Source: Bosea beijingensis (lineage in GTDB: Bacteria > Pseudomonadota > Alphaproteobacteria > Rhizobiales > Beijerinckiaceae). Taken from it: a stretch of DNA of 64,000 nucleotides. The DNA lies in the NCBI RefSeq assembly GCF_030758975.1, contig NZ_CP132359.1, positions 3,137,366 through 3,201,365 on the forward strand. The letters are read 5' to 3'. The translations under genes were made by a program, and so were the position numbers. Of this stretch, positions 31,501 to 41,832 are shown piece by piece. The notes below the pieces were generated by a model, which saw only the letters and a program-made list of their open reading frames with translations, was not told where the DNA came from and made no database searches. Positions within the stretch are counted from its first letter, which is position 1. Each line of letters begins with the position of its first letter.

Positions 31501-33761
31501 ATGGCGGCGCCCTTAGGCACGATCGGCATCGTGACCGAGCGGGCGATGGCGCGTCCGCCGGGCTCGCCGACGCGCACGGTCATCTCGACCTCGAGCGGGC
31601 GGTTGGTGTCGGCCTGTTGCACGGGATTGGAGATCGTCGCCTTGCCGGCGGCGTCGGTCGTGGTGCTCTCCTCGAACTCGCTCTGGACCGGCTCGAAAGC
31701 CTCGTCGGTGAGGCCGACCTGATAGTCCTTGAAGCCGGGGATGGCGCTGGCGTCCGCAGCGCGGATCGTCATCGATCCGGTGACGTCGAGCTCGGAGCCC
31801 GGTGCGCCGTAGAGATAGCGGGCGTTGACGTCGAGCTCGGCGGGCTGGCCGGCCTGAAGCAGCGGCGCTTTCGGCGTCAGCGTCAGCTCCAGCCGTTCGG
31901 GCACATAGTCCTCGACGAGGAAGGAGGTCTCCCCGATCGCCTGTCCCTTCGGATCGGAATAGGCGAGGACGCGCCAGGTGCCGGTCGCCGAGCCGGAGAC
32001 GAGCTGGATCGAATGGGCGCGGCCGCCCGCGCCCTGATCCTCGACCTGCCGGCGACGGTATTCGACGCCATCGGGGCGCTTGACGACGATGGTCAGCGGC
32101 AGGCCGGTCACGGCGGCGCCCTTGGCATCGCGCAGCAGCGAGGTGAGATAGACCGTCTCGCCGGAGCGATAGACGCCGCGCTCGGTATAGAGATAGGCGT
32201 CGAGCCCGGCGGGCGCGACGCGGCCCTTCACGCCGCGATCGGAGAGGTCGAAGGCGGTCTGCTTAAGATCGAGGAAGCCGTAATCCTCGGCGAGCGAGGC
32301 GGTGACGAGGCCGGGCGCGTTGCCGCCCTGGCCCTTGCCCAGTCCGGCATCGAAGCGGGCATAGCCGTTGCCATCGGTCTTGGCGGTGCCGAGCACCTCA
32401 TTGTTGCGGGCGATCAGGCGCAGTTCCGCATTGGCGATGGGCTTGGCATCGGCCAGCGAGCGGGCGAGCACATGCACGCCGTCCGGGCCGGTGAAGGAGG
32501 TCAGGCCGAGATCGGAGACGACGAACCACTGCGTCGCCCGCGTCGAGCCGTCATCGTAGGAATCGCCATCATCGCTGGGCGCTGCCGCTGCCGGCCCGCC
32601 CGAAGGCTTGGCGAACATCACGTAGACGCCGGGCTTGAGGCTGCCGACCGCTTCGGTCACCGGGAAGGCGGTGATGACGTCCTGGTTCAGCTCGGACTTC
32701 ACATCCATCGTGCCGGTCCAGACGGTCTGGCCCTTGTCACTGGAGATCTGGCGGGCGGAATAGGAGCCGATCTGACTGAGGAAATCCTCGGAATGGACCG
32801 AGTTGATCAGGTTGCGGTCGCCGATCCGCATGACCTCGAGATCGAGCTTGCCGGAATTGACCGAGACGACCGGAATGCCCTGCTGGCCGGTGCGCGGCAG
32901 CACGTAGTTCTTGCCGGTGAAGCGCACGGAGGGCGTGCGGTCGCGGACATAGATCTCGTAGTCGGCCGATTTCAGCAGGGTTTCGTCGGGAATCGCCGAG
33001 GGCACGCCCTGGCGGATGACGATGGCATAGCGCTCGCCATGCTTGAGGCCATCGACGCAGATCTGGCGATCCTCGGCGCTGACGGCGAAGTCGCCCTTGC
33101 CGCCGGAAATCGCAACATAAGGCGCGAAATCGACGCTGCCCCGTGCGAGGGCTTCGGAAAACACGAAACAGGCGCGCGGGCTCGCAGCGTCGGAATCGAT
33201 CTTGTTGGAGATGAGGCGGAAGCCGCGCTTTTCGCGCAGGCTCTCATAGGAGCTCTGCAGCGCGGCATTGGCGGCGAGATCGAGGCTGAGCCGATAGGTG
33301 GTCAGCGCCGGGCGCCAGAGCTCGTTCTTCTCGAATGTGCGGGCGAGCACGCCGAGCGAGGCCGCTTCGTCATTGCGGTTGGTCGAGCGCTGATAGGCGA
33401 GATAGGCGGCGGCGACGGCGCGCTCGCGCAATTCCCAGCGCTCACGATAGTCGCGCGGTTCGATCGCGTTGGCGGCGCGCGCCATCAGGCGCCAGCCGGC
33501 GGCATTGGCGGAATCGGCGACGATCGCGGCATTGGCCTGGGGCAGGGCGGAGCGGGCATCGCCGCGGCCGAGCGCGATCTCTCCGGCGCGGATGGCGTCC
33601 GCCGCGGAGCGATTGCCGGACGCGACCTCGCGCTTCAGCCGCTCTTCCAGGCGCTGGCCATCTGCGAGCAGGTCGTTGCGCACATAGGCCTTCTGGGCGA
33701 GGGCAGGCACTGCCACGAAGGTCAGCGAGAGGGCGAGCGCGAGACGGGAAAGCAGGGTCAT
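28503..33761 (-). CDS. Bacterial alpha-2-macroglobulin (YfhM-like) with thioester
   Basis: A 1752-residue periplasmic protease trap thought to protect the envelope together with PBP1C. It has a signal peptide (TLLSRLALALSLTFVAVPALA|QKA) but no lipobox Cys, so it is probably soluble rather than a lipoprotein. A helical N-terminal region is followed by MG1-type domains, the bait-region neighbourhood, and a thioester motif RYPYGCTEQT (Cys1298-Gln1301, bases 29859-29870), so covalent trapping is possible. ATG 33761 has AGAGGA 6 bases upstream. The stop is followed by repeat B and pbpC. Confidence 0.93.
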   Translation of the reverse strand: MTLLSRLALALSLTFVAVPALAQKAYVRNDLLADGQRLEERLKREVASGNRSAADAIRAGEIALGRGDARSALPQANAAIVADSANAAGWRLMARAANAIEPRDYRERWELRERAVAAAYLAYQRSTNRNDEAASLGVLARTFEKNELWRPALTTYRLSLDLAANAALQSSYESLREKRGFRLISNKIDSDAASPRACFVFSEALARGSVDFAPYVAISGGKGDFAVSAEDRQICVDGLKHGERYAIVIRQGVPSAIPDETLLKSADYEIYVRDRTPSVRFTGKNYVLPRTGQQGIPVVSVNSGKLDLEVMRIGDRNLINSVHSEDFLSQIGSYSARQISSDKGQTVWTGTMDVKSELNQDVITAFPVTEAVGSLKPGVYVMFAKPSGGPAAAAPSDDGDSYDDGSTRATQWFVVSDLGLTSFTGPDGVHVLARSLADAKPIANAELRLIARNNEVLGTAKTDGNGYARFDAGLGKGQGGNAPGLVTASLAEDYGFLDLKQTAFDLSDRGVKGRVAPAGLDAYLYTERGVYRSGETVYLTSLLRDAKGAAVTGLPLTIVVKRPDGVEYRRRQVEDQGAGGRAHSIQLVSGSATGTWRVLAYSDPKGQAIGETSFLVEDYVPERLELTLTPKAPLLQAGQPAELDVNARYLYGAPGSELDVTGSMTIRAADASAIPGFKDYQVGLTDEAFEPVQSEFEESTTTDAAGKATISNPVQQADTNRPLEVEMTVRVGEPGGRAIARSVTMPIVPKGAAIGVKKLFRDGDLGNGQTATFEVIMATGDGKRLARPGVKWVLSKVRRNYQWFFQDGRWNYEGVKTTRRVADGEVAVAEAAGAKIAAPVEWGNYRLDVTSDGVEAAETSVSFSVGYESDKTADTPDVLDVALDKASYADGESLQIRLSPRFAGKATLAVITDKVADIRTVDITEGGTSASIPVKAEWGASAYLVVLAHRPMDAAAKRLPGRAIGLSWFQIGKETRTLALDLGAPKLVRPLTTLSLPVKVTGMKAGEEAYVTLAAVDIGILNLTRYESPDPSQFFFGQRQLGHDLRDLYGYLIDGMQGTRGAIRTGGDAAPKMDGEKPTQEPLARYSGVVKVGADGTAKIDFDLPAFNGSVRVMGVAWSSGRTGQASADVIVRDQIVAQATLPRFLSIGDQSRFHLQVDNVEGPAGAYTVDLDVKGPVLVAADATRRTMQMGAGAKTQMTIPVTAAGLGRAEFDVRVSGPNGIGTVQNLAVRVQPSAATIARRIVRAIPGNGGAITVSSDLLADLVPNSGQVSVTVSPFGSLDVPALLKALDRYPYGCTEQTVSRALPLLAVNQLASLEQLALDDKADERVVNAIERVLARQGGNGSFGLWGVGGDDLWLDAFVTDFLTRAREKQFAVPQIAFNLALDRLRNQVVNTSEINKEEAAGIAYALYVLARNGRPVMGDLRYLADNKLGDFATPLARAQIGAALSALGDRGRGRAAFGSALGLLQQASDDGFSRPDYGSRLRDSAGVLALIAEGNGERADISRAVSIVDATRNSARYSYTSTQEQMWMVLAAQAMAKDAEGMALTVDGTARKGALYRTLSAEALEAKSLTIVNPGAGNAQAVITVAGIPTAPEPALNQGFGLERVIYTMKGEKADPARLRQNERYVVALTVTEAAPRYGRLLLVDPVPAGLEIENANLTEGASVAGLDWLKQEVYPVHTESRDDRFVAAFERSGSRNDKLSYTVAYMARAVSPGRYVSPAAVIEDMYRPDRFGRTGFGAVEITSAR

Positions 33762-33994
33762 CGTCGGTCCTCTTCGTCGATCGGCCCGGCCAGGATCGCC
33801 GGACATGGCTTCAGGCCGATGACGGCGTGAGACGGGGCCGGCAGGCTATCACCGTGCCGCGTTCGTTCAAGTCATGCGAATGCAGGGTGCGCTGGGGCGG
33901 CGGGTGCCGTTACGGGAGTCGTTCGCCATGGTTGCGGTGCGGCGCGATCTGACGCTCAATGCAGCCATTTCGCCCGTTCTCGAGGACGAGACCC

Positions 33995-35437
33995 ATGCCG
34001 CGCGCCCCTTTCCACCCGCTGCGAATCACGTTGCTTCGCAGCGTGACGCTCTCGCTCGCGCTGCTGTCGGCGCCGCTTGTCTCTGCGCAGGCGCCCGCGC
34101 CGGGCCCTTCACCCCAGATGGCGGCGGCGCAGGCGGGTTTCGAGGCGCTGCCCGAAGCCGAGCGCAAGGCGATCCAGAACGACCTGATCTGGGCCGGGCA
34201 GTTCAACGGTGCGGTGTCGGGTTCCTATGGGCCGCTGACCTTCCGGGCGATCAACGCCTTCAAGGGCGCGCGGGGCCCGGCCGACGGGCTGCTGCCGCCG
34301 GCCGAGCGGGCGGCGCTTGCCAGGGCGGCGCAGGCGGCGCGCGATACGGCCGGGTTCAAGGTGCTGGCCGACGACAAGAGCGGCGTGCAGATCGGCATTC
34401 CCATGAAGCTCCTGCCGAAGCGCGAGGCGCTGCCTGCCGGCGGCAGCCGCTGGCAGAGCGCCGACCAGAAGGTCACGCTCGACACCTCGACCACGCCGCC
34501 CGGCGGCGAGGACCTCGCGGCGATCTACGAGAAGGCGATCGCGGTCAATCCGAACAGCCCGCGCAAGATCACCTACAAGCTGCTGCGACCGGATTTCTTC
34601 GTCGTCACCGGCGAGACGCCGACCGGGCGCTTCTACCGCCGGCTCTCGGCCGGGCCGCAGGGCCTGCGCGGCTTCTCGATCGGCTATGACAAGGCGCTGG
34701 CGCCGACCGTCGACAAGCTGGTCATCGCGATCGCCGCGAGCTTCGAGCCCTTCCCGACCGGGGCGGTTCCGGCCCAGCCTTCGGCGGTCGCTGGCGCCGC
34801 TACCACTCCGTCCTCGGGACTGTCGTCGCTGCTTGCGCCTGCCGCGCGCAGCAATGAGCGCTATGGCGTTGCCCTGGCGCTGAACGAGCGGGTGGCCTTG
34901 AGCGCTGGGGCTGCGGTCGATAACTGCCGCAGCCTGCGCGTCGGCAATCGCAACGCGAAGCTGCGCCTGAAGGACGATGCCAGCGGGCTTGCCTTGCTCG
35001 ACCTGGAAGGCGCGGGCGCATCGAAACCGCCGGGCCTGCGCAGCGAGGCGGCGAACGCCTCCGACGCGCTAGTGCTGGTGGCCTACGGCAACGATGGCGG
35101 TAAGCGGGCTGCCGTCGCATTGCCCGGGCTGGGCGTGCAGGCCGGCGGCAAGCTGGCGCTCAGTGCGCCGCTCCAGCCGGGGCAGGCGGGTGCGCCGGCC
35201 TTCGACCGGCAGGGCCGGCTCGTCGGGGTTGTCACCGACAACCCTTCCGACAAGGTCCTGATCGCCGGCGTCGCGCCGCAGCGCAGCTATGCCTTCGCCG
35301 ACACGGCCGCGATCCAGGCTATGCTCGGCAAGGCGGGAGTGTCGTTGCCGGCGGCAGCGGCGGGCACGGAGCTCAGCACCGGTGCGGTGGTCGAGCGGGT
35401 TTCCGGCGCGGTCCAGCCGATCGTCTGCGGGCTGTAG
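33995..35437 (+). CDS. Exported peptidoglycan-binding protein with inactive trypsin-like domain
   Basis: A 480-residue protein. The signal peptide ends near LVSA|QAPAP. A PG_binding_1-type domain (~45-92) reads IQNDLIWAGQFNGAVSGSYG, PLTFRAINAFKG. A middle domain (~125-255) has a weak pattern. The last ~190 residues look like a trypsin/DegP-type barrel, but alignment by eye puts Ala306 where the catalytic His belongs (ALSAGAAVDNC versus LTNAHVVDGC), Gly331 at the Asp (SGLALLDL versus DLALL) and Ala398 at the Ser (PGQAGAPAFD versus PGNSGGPLFD). It is thus a probable pseudoprotease. ATG 33995 has GAGGA upstream. It is divergent from the macroglobulin gene. Confidence 0.8.
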   Translation: MPRAPFHPLRITLLRSVTLSLALLSAPLVSAQAPAPGPSPQMAAAQAGFEALPEAERKAIQNDLIWAGQFNGAVSGSYGPLTFRAINAFKGARGPADGLLPPAERAALARAAQAARDTAGFKVLADDKSGVQIGIPMKLLPKREALPAGGSRWQSADQKVTLDTSTTPPGGEDLAAIYEKAIAVNPNSPRKITYKLLRPDFFVVTGETPTGRFYRRLSAGPQGLRGFSIGYDKALAPTVDKLVIAIAASFEPFPTGAVPAQPSAVAGAATTPSSGLSSLLAPAARSNERYGVALALNERVALSAGAAVDNCRSLRVGNRNAKLRLKDDASGLALLDLEGAGASKPPGLRSEAANASDALVLVAYGNDGGKRAAVALPGLGVQAGGKLALSAPLQPGQAGAPAFDRQGRLVGVVTDNPSDKVLIAGVAPQRSYAFADTAAIQAMLGKAGVSLPAAAAGTELSTGAVVERVSGAVQPIVCGL

Positions 35438-35537
35438 CCTCGGCCAAAATGAGAGGTTGTCACTGGCCGTGTGATCGGCTCAGATGACATCCGTCGGATC
35501 AAGGGAGCCCCGTCGCTGACGAGGAGCGCCCGGACAC

Positions 35538-35549
35538 TAAATCGATTTA
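35538..35549. promoter_or_regulatory. Candidate LacI-type operator upstream of tctC
   Basis: TAAATCGATTTA is a perfect 12-base palindrome with a central CG, the form typical of LacI/PurR-family operators. It lies just before the ribosome site GGGAGGA of the binding-protein gene at 35567. Its AT-richness stands out. No LacI-family gene is in the window. Confidence 0.55.
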
Positions 35550-35566
35550 ACGGGAGGAATTGGGGA

Positions 35567-36559
35567 ATGAGCGATTTCATCGACAGGCGAACTGTGCTCA
35601 AGGGCGCGGCCGCGGCCGGCGCGAGCCTGATCGCGGCGCCCGCCATAGCGCAGGCGAACTATCCCTCGCGGCCGATCACCATGGTCTGCCCGTGGGGTGC
35701 CGGTGGCGGCACGGACGCGACCGCGCGCATCGTCGCACAGCTTCTGGAGAAGGACCTCGGCCAGCCGGTCAACGTGGTCAACCGCACGGGTGGCTCGGGC
35801 GTGGTCGGTCATTCGGCCATCGCGACGGCGGCGCCGGACGGCTACAATATCGGCATGCTGACGGTCGAGATCGCCATGATGCATCATCAGGGCCTGACCG
35901 ACCTGAAATCGACGAGCTATACCTCGCTCGCGCTGATGAACGAGGACCCCCCGGGCGTGCAGGTCTCGACCGCCGGCCCCTACAAGGACATCAAGGCGCT
36001 GGCCGACGCGATCAAGGCCGCCCCTCCCGGCAAGCTCAAGGCCTCTGGCACCGGCCAGGGTGGCATCTGGCATCTCGCCCTGATCGGCTGGCTCGTCGCC
36101 ATGGGCCTGAAGCCCGATCACGTCGCCTGGGTGCCGTCGAACGGCGCGGCGCCCGGCATGCAGGATCTGGCGGCCGGCGGCATCGATATCGTGACCTGCT
36201 CGGTACCGGAAGCGCGCGCCATGATCGATGCGGGCAAGGCCAAGTCGCTGGCGATCATGGCGAGCGCGCGCAACCCGCAGTTCAAGGACGTGCCGACGCT
36301 CAACGAAACGCTCGGCATCAACTACTCGATCGGCGCCTGGCGCGGCATCGGGGCGCCGAAGGGCCTGCCGCCCGAGATCGCGGCGAAGCTCACGGCGTCG
36401 CTGAAGAAGGCCTTCGACTCGAAGGACTATCAGGACTTCATGAATGCGCGCGGCTTCGGCATGAAGTTCGCGGACGGGAAGGGCTTCGCCGACTTCATGG
36501 CGGCTAGCGACACCTCCATGGCCTCCGCCATGAAGGCAGCAGGCCTCGCCAAGGGCTGA
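35567..36559 (+). CDS. Tripartite tricarboxylate transporter substrate-binding protein
   Basis: A 330-residue periplasmic receptor of the TctC/BugT family that binds a carboxylate. The Tat-type signal is DRRTVLKGAAAAGASLIAAP, cleaved near AIA|QAN. YPSRPITMVCPWGAGGGTDA and TGGSGVVGHSAIATAAPDGY are the family carboxylate-binding loops. ATG 35567 follows a strong ribosome site. It is the first gene of a tctC-B-A operon, separated from tctB by 166 bases that contain a hairpin. The ligand cannot be read from sequence. Confidence 0.92.
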   Translation: MSDFIDRRTVLKGAAAAGASLIAAPAIAQANYPSRPITMVCPWGAGGGTDATARIVAQLLEKDLGQPVNVVNRTGGSGVVGHSAIATAAPDGYNIGMLTVEIAMMHHQGLTDLKSTSYTSLALMNEDPPGVQVSTAGPYKDIKALADAIKAAPPGKLKASGTGQGGIWHLALIGWLVAMGLKPDHVAWVPSNGAAPGMQDLAAGGIDIVTCSVPEARAMIDAGKAKSLAIMASARNPQFKDVPTLNETLGINYSIGAWRGIGAPKGLPPEIAAKLTASLKKAFDSKDYQDFMNARGFGMKFADGKGFADFMAASDTSMASAMKAAGLAKG

Positions 36560-36587
36560 ACGGCCGGACACGCTGAGCGCCGGGAGC

Positions 36588-36614
36588 AACAGCAGCATCG
36601 TAGATGCTGCTGTT
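36588..36614 (+). terminator. Intercistronic hairpin between tctC and tctB
   Basis: AACAGCAGCAT (36588-36598), loop CGTAG, ATGCTGCTGTT (36604-36614), then CTTT. This perfect 11-bp stem 28 bases after the tctC stop is likely a partial terminator or 3' stabiliser that leaves more binding protein than permease mRNA. Confidence 0.7.
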
Positions 36615-36725
36615 CTTTGCTGGGCATCGACTTCTCCGAGAACCGGATTCCACTTCTCGGGTCGATGCCGAAGCTCCCGGCGTTTTCGTCTCGTCATGAT
36701 CTGATCGTCCAGGGAGGTTGCGCCC

Positions 36726-37217
36726 TTGCAACTATCCGACCGCATTACCGGTTCAGCGCTCGCCGCGCTTGGAGCCGTCGCTTTCTTCTACGGCTCGAAA
36801 TTGCCGCCGGTGCCCGGCCAGCAGGTCGGCCCCTCCGCCTTTCCGATGGTCGTCGGGGCCGGGCTCGTCATCTGCGGCAGCTTGATCGTTTTCGGGATCG
36901 GCCGCCATTTCGAGGAGGTCGCCGAGGCTGACGTGGTCAGCCACGCGACGCCGGAAGAGCTCGTGCCGTTGCCGGCCTGGCGCAACTGGCTGGCGCTGCT
37001 GCCGCCGGCCTTGCTTGCCTTTTACGCGATGGCTTCGGAGACGCTGGGCTTCCTGCCGACGACGGCGATCATGGTGCTGCTGTGCAGTCTCGCCTTCGGC
37101 GCGAAGCCGAAACTCGCCGTGCCGCTCGCGATCATTGCGCCCTTCATTATCAACCTGATCTTCCTGAAGCTGCTGCGGGTGCCGCTGCCCGGCGGCATCC
37201 TGCCGTTCCCCTGGTGA
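36726..37217 (+). CDS. Tripartite tricarboxylate transporter small permease (TctB)
   Basis: A 163-residue membrane protein with four hydrophobic segments (SALAALGAVAFFYGS; FPMVVGAGLVICGSLIVFGI; WLALLPPALLAFYAMA; LAVPLAIIAPFIINLIFLKL). It starts at TTG 36726 with GGGAGG nine bases upstream, and gives MQLSDRITG. It is the small subunit that pairs with TctA, whose gene begins 13 bases downstream. Confidence 0.88.
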   Translation: MQLSDRITGSALAALGAVAFFYGSKLPPVPGQQVGPSAFPMVVGAGLVICGSLIVFGIGRHFEEVAEADVVSHATPEELVPLPAWRNWLALLPPALLAFYAMASETLGFLPTTAIMVLLCSLAFGAKPKLAVPLAIIAPFIINLIFLKLLRVPLPGGILPFPW

Positions 37218-37230
37218 GCGAGGCCTGACG

Positions 37231-38736
37231 ATGGATACCGTCATCAAGGCCTTCGGGCTGGTTTTCCAATTCGACGTGATGATCGCCATCGTGGCGTCGG
37301 CCTTCTACGGGCTGACCGTCGGCGCGCTGCCCGGCCTTTCCGCGACCATGGCGACGGCGCTGCTCGTGCCGGTCACCTTCTATCTCTCGCCGATCGCGGC
37401 GATCGCGACGATCATCACCGCATCCGCCATGGCGATCTTCTCCGGTGATATTCCGGGCTGTTTGCTGCGCATTCCCGGCACGCCGGCCTCGGCCGCCTAT
37501 ACCGACGAGGCCTATGCGATGACCCGCAAGGGCCAGGCGGAGACGGCGCTCGGCATCTGCCTGTGGTTCTCGGCGCTGGGCGGCATTGCCGGCACGCTCT
37601 CGCTGATGCTGATCGCACCACTCTTGGCCGAGATGGCCTTGTCCTTCTCGACCTACGAGAATTTCTGGCTCGCGATGCTCGGCCTGATGTGCTCGACGCT
37701 GGTGGCGCGCTCCTCGCCGATCAAGGCGATCGCGGCGATGCTGCTCGGCCTCCTCATCACCTGCATCGGCATCGACAATCCCGGCGGCGTCCCGCGGTTC
37801 ACCTTCGGATCGACCAATCTCCTGGGCGGCATCGAGGTCATCCCGGCGCTGGTCGGCGTCTTCGCGCTGGCGGAGGTGATGCGTTCGCTGACCGAGCGGG
37901 ATCCGCCCAAGATCGAAAACCGCAAGCTCGGCTCGATCCTGAAGGGGCAGTGGAAGCTCACCAAGGAATATCCGAAGCAGCAGACGCGCGGGAACATCGT
38001 CGGCATCATCATCGGCGTGCTGCCCGGAGCCGGCGCCGACATGGCGGCCTGGGTCAGCTATGCCATGGCCAAGCGCTTCTCGAAGACGCCGGAGAAGTTC
38101 GGCACCGGCCATCCGGAAGGGCTGATCGAGGCCGGTGCCTCCAACAACGCCTCGCTCGCCTCGGGCTGGGTGCCGGCGCTGCTCTTCGGCATCCCCGGCG
38201 ACACGATCACCGCGATCGCGATCGGCGTGCTCTACATGAAGGGGCTGAATCCGGGGCCGACGCTGTTCACCAGTCAGGCCGAGAGCATGTACGCGCTCTA
38301 CATCATCTTCATCCTCGGCAACATCATCATGATCCCCTTCGGCATCATCATGATCCGGCTGGCGAGCAAGGTGGTCGGCGCGCCGCGCTCGGCGGTGATG
38401 CCGGTGATCATGATCTTCTGCGCGGTCGGCGCCTTCGCGACAGCGGGCAACAACCTGTTCGCGGTCTGGTGCGTCGCCTTCTTCGGCGTGTTCGGCTTCG
38501 TGATGGAGAAGAACGGCTATCCCGTCGCGGCGATGGTGCTCGGCATCGTCATGGGCACGATGGTGGAACAGAACTTCGTGACCTCGCTGATCAAGTCGGA
38601 CGGCTCGGTGCTGCCCTTCTTCGACCGGCCGGTCTCGTCGGTTCTGGCGGCGATGACCTTCGCGGCGCTGCTCTGGCCGGTCTTCTCCTGGACGCGCGAC
38701 TGGCTGAAGGGCCGCAGGCGGGTGGCGGCGGCCTGA
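37231..38736 (+). CDS. Tripartite tricarboxylate transporter large permease (TctA)
   Basis: A 501-residue permease with about twelve helices. The family motif GLTVGALPGLSATMATALLV is near the N-terminus and its partial repeat GIIIGVLPGAGADMAAWVSY is in the middle, as expected for the duplicated TctA fold. EGLIEAGASNNASLASGWVP is another signature. The operon ends here; the next gene is convergent with only 14 bases between. Confidence 0.94.
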   Translation: MDTVIKAFGLVFQFDVMIAIVASAFYGLTVGALPGLSATMATALLVPVTFYLSPIAAIATIITASAMAIFSGDIPGCLLRIPGTPASAAYTDEAYAMTRKGQAETALGICLWFSALGGIAGTLSLMLIAPLLAEMALSFSTYENFWLAMLGLMCSTLVARSSPIKAIAAMLLGLLITCIGIDNPGGVPRFTFGSTNLLGGIEVIPALVGVFALAEVMRSLTERDPPKIENRKLGSILKGQWKLTKEYPKQQTRGNIVGIIIGVLPGAGADMAAWVSYAMAKRFSKTPEKFGTGHPEGLIEAGASNNASLASGWVPALLFGIPGDTITAIAIGVLYMKGLNPGPTLFTSQAESMYALYIIFILGNIIMIPFGIIMIRLASKVVGAPRSAVMPVIMIFCAVGAFATAGNNLFAVWCVAFFGVFGFVMEKNGYPVAAMVLGIVMGTMVEQNFVTSLIKSDGSVLPFFDRPVSSVLAAMTFAALLWPVFSWTRDWLKGRRRVAAA

Positions 38737-38750
38737 GGGGCCGCCACGCT

Positions 38751-39497
38751 TCACTTCTTCAGGAAGGCCATGAAGGCGGCCATGGCCTCCGGCGATTTCA
38801 GGCGCTCGCCGAAATGGCGGGCCTCGGTCGCAATGGTCTCAGCCACGGCCTGGGCCGAGCCGCGCTTCAGCAACATCTTGGTCAGGGCGAGCGATTCCGG
38901 CGGCAGCGCGGCAAGCGCCTTCGCCTTGGCGAGACCGGCTTCCAGCGCGGTGCCGTCCTCGGTGACGGCGTTGACGAGGCCGGCTGCGGCCGCCGTCTCG
39001 GCATTGAAGGCCTCGCCCAGCATCAGTAGTTCCGCCGCCTTCTTCGAGCCGGCGACCAGCGGCAGCAGATAGCTCGATCCGCCTTCGGGGCAGAGGCCGA
39101 GCGTCACGAAGGGCAGGCGGAAGGTAGCCGAGCGGGCCGCGAAGGCGAGGTCGCAATGCAGCAGCATCGTCGTGCCGATCCCGACCGCGAAGCCCTCGAC
39201 CGCCGCGACGATCGGCTTTTTCGCCGTCGAGATCGCCTCGAGGAAATCGATGGCGACGCGGGTGCCCTCGCCGGCCGCGACGGCGATGGCGAAATCCTTG
39301 ATGTCGTTGCCGCTGGTGAAGGTGCCGCCGGCGCCGGTCAGCAGGATGGCGCGCACGGAGGCATCAGTCTCGGCGGCGGCGATCGCGGCGATCAGCCCGG
39401 CATAGCTCGCGCGGTCGAGCGCGTTCTTGCGGTCGGGCCGGTTCATGGTGACCTGCACCACGCCGGCCGCGACGGTTTCGCTCAGCACTTCGCTCAT
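38751..39497 (-). CDS. Enoyl-CoA hydratase/isomerase family protein
   Basis: A 248-residue crotonase-fold enzyme. The oxyanion-hole segments are [16 protein letters not shown] and [20 protein letters not shown]. In the third block the hydratase glutamates are not clear ([20 protein letters not shown] keeps the position-144-type acid as CPEGG), a pattern seen in delta3,delta2-isomerases (PaaG/ECI-like) as well as hydratases. ATG 39497 has AGGAG 8 bases upstream. It is divergent from the multifunctional beta-oxidation gene at 39685 and probably works in the same pathway. Confidence 0.88.
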   Translation of the reverse strand: MSEVLSETVAAGVVQVTMNRPDRKNALDRASYAGLIAAIAAAETDASVRAILLTGAGGTFTSGNDIKDFAIAVAAGEGTRVAIDFLEAISTAKKPIVAAVEGFAVGIGTTMLLHCDLAFAARSATFRLPFVTLGLCPEGGSSYLLPLVAGSKKAAELLMLGEAFNAETAAAAGLVNAVTEDGTALEAGLAKAKALAALPPESLALTKMLLKRGSAQAVAETIATEARHFGERLKSPEAMAAFMAFLKK

Positions 39498-39684
39498 CGG
39501 TCCGCTCCTGATTGTGCAGCCGGGATGGCATGGGCCTTCTGCGAGGGTCAAGCGAGGCCGGATGCGCCTTTCGTCGCCGCCCGGCGCTTGACATCGCGCG
39601 GCCCGGATTCTCCCTTGCCTGCCCAGACGCCTTCGCTGCCTCGGCTTGCGAGTCGGGCGCAAGACAGGGATTGCGGAGACGTCG

Positions 39685-41757
<2,073 letters not shown>

Positions 41758-41832
41758 GGCGGCGCACTGTCATTGCGGTGAGCCAAAAGCGCTCTATCCT
41801 CGCCTGATCGACAACCATCCGAGGAGAGCCGC

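Noticed and set aside
28710..33830. Very long plus-strand open frame (about 1700 codons)
   Set aside because: It runs exactly antisense to the alpha-2-macroglobulin gene. In GC-rich DNA such antisense frames stay open by codon bias. Its translation is low-complexity Arg/Asp/Gly/Ala with no domain.
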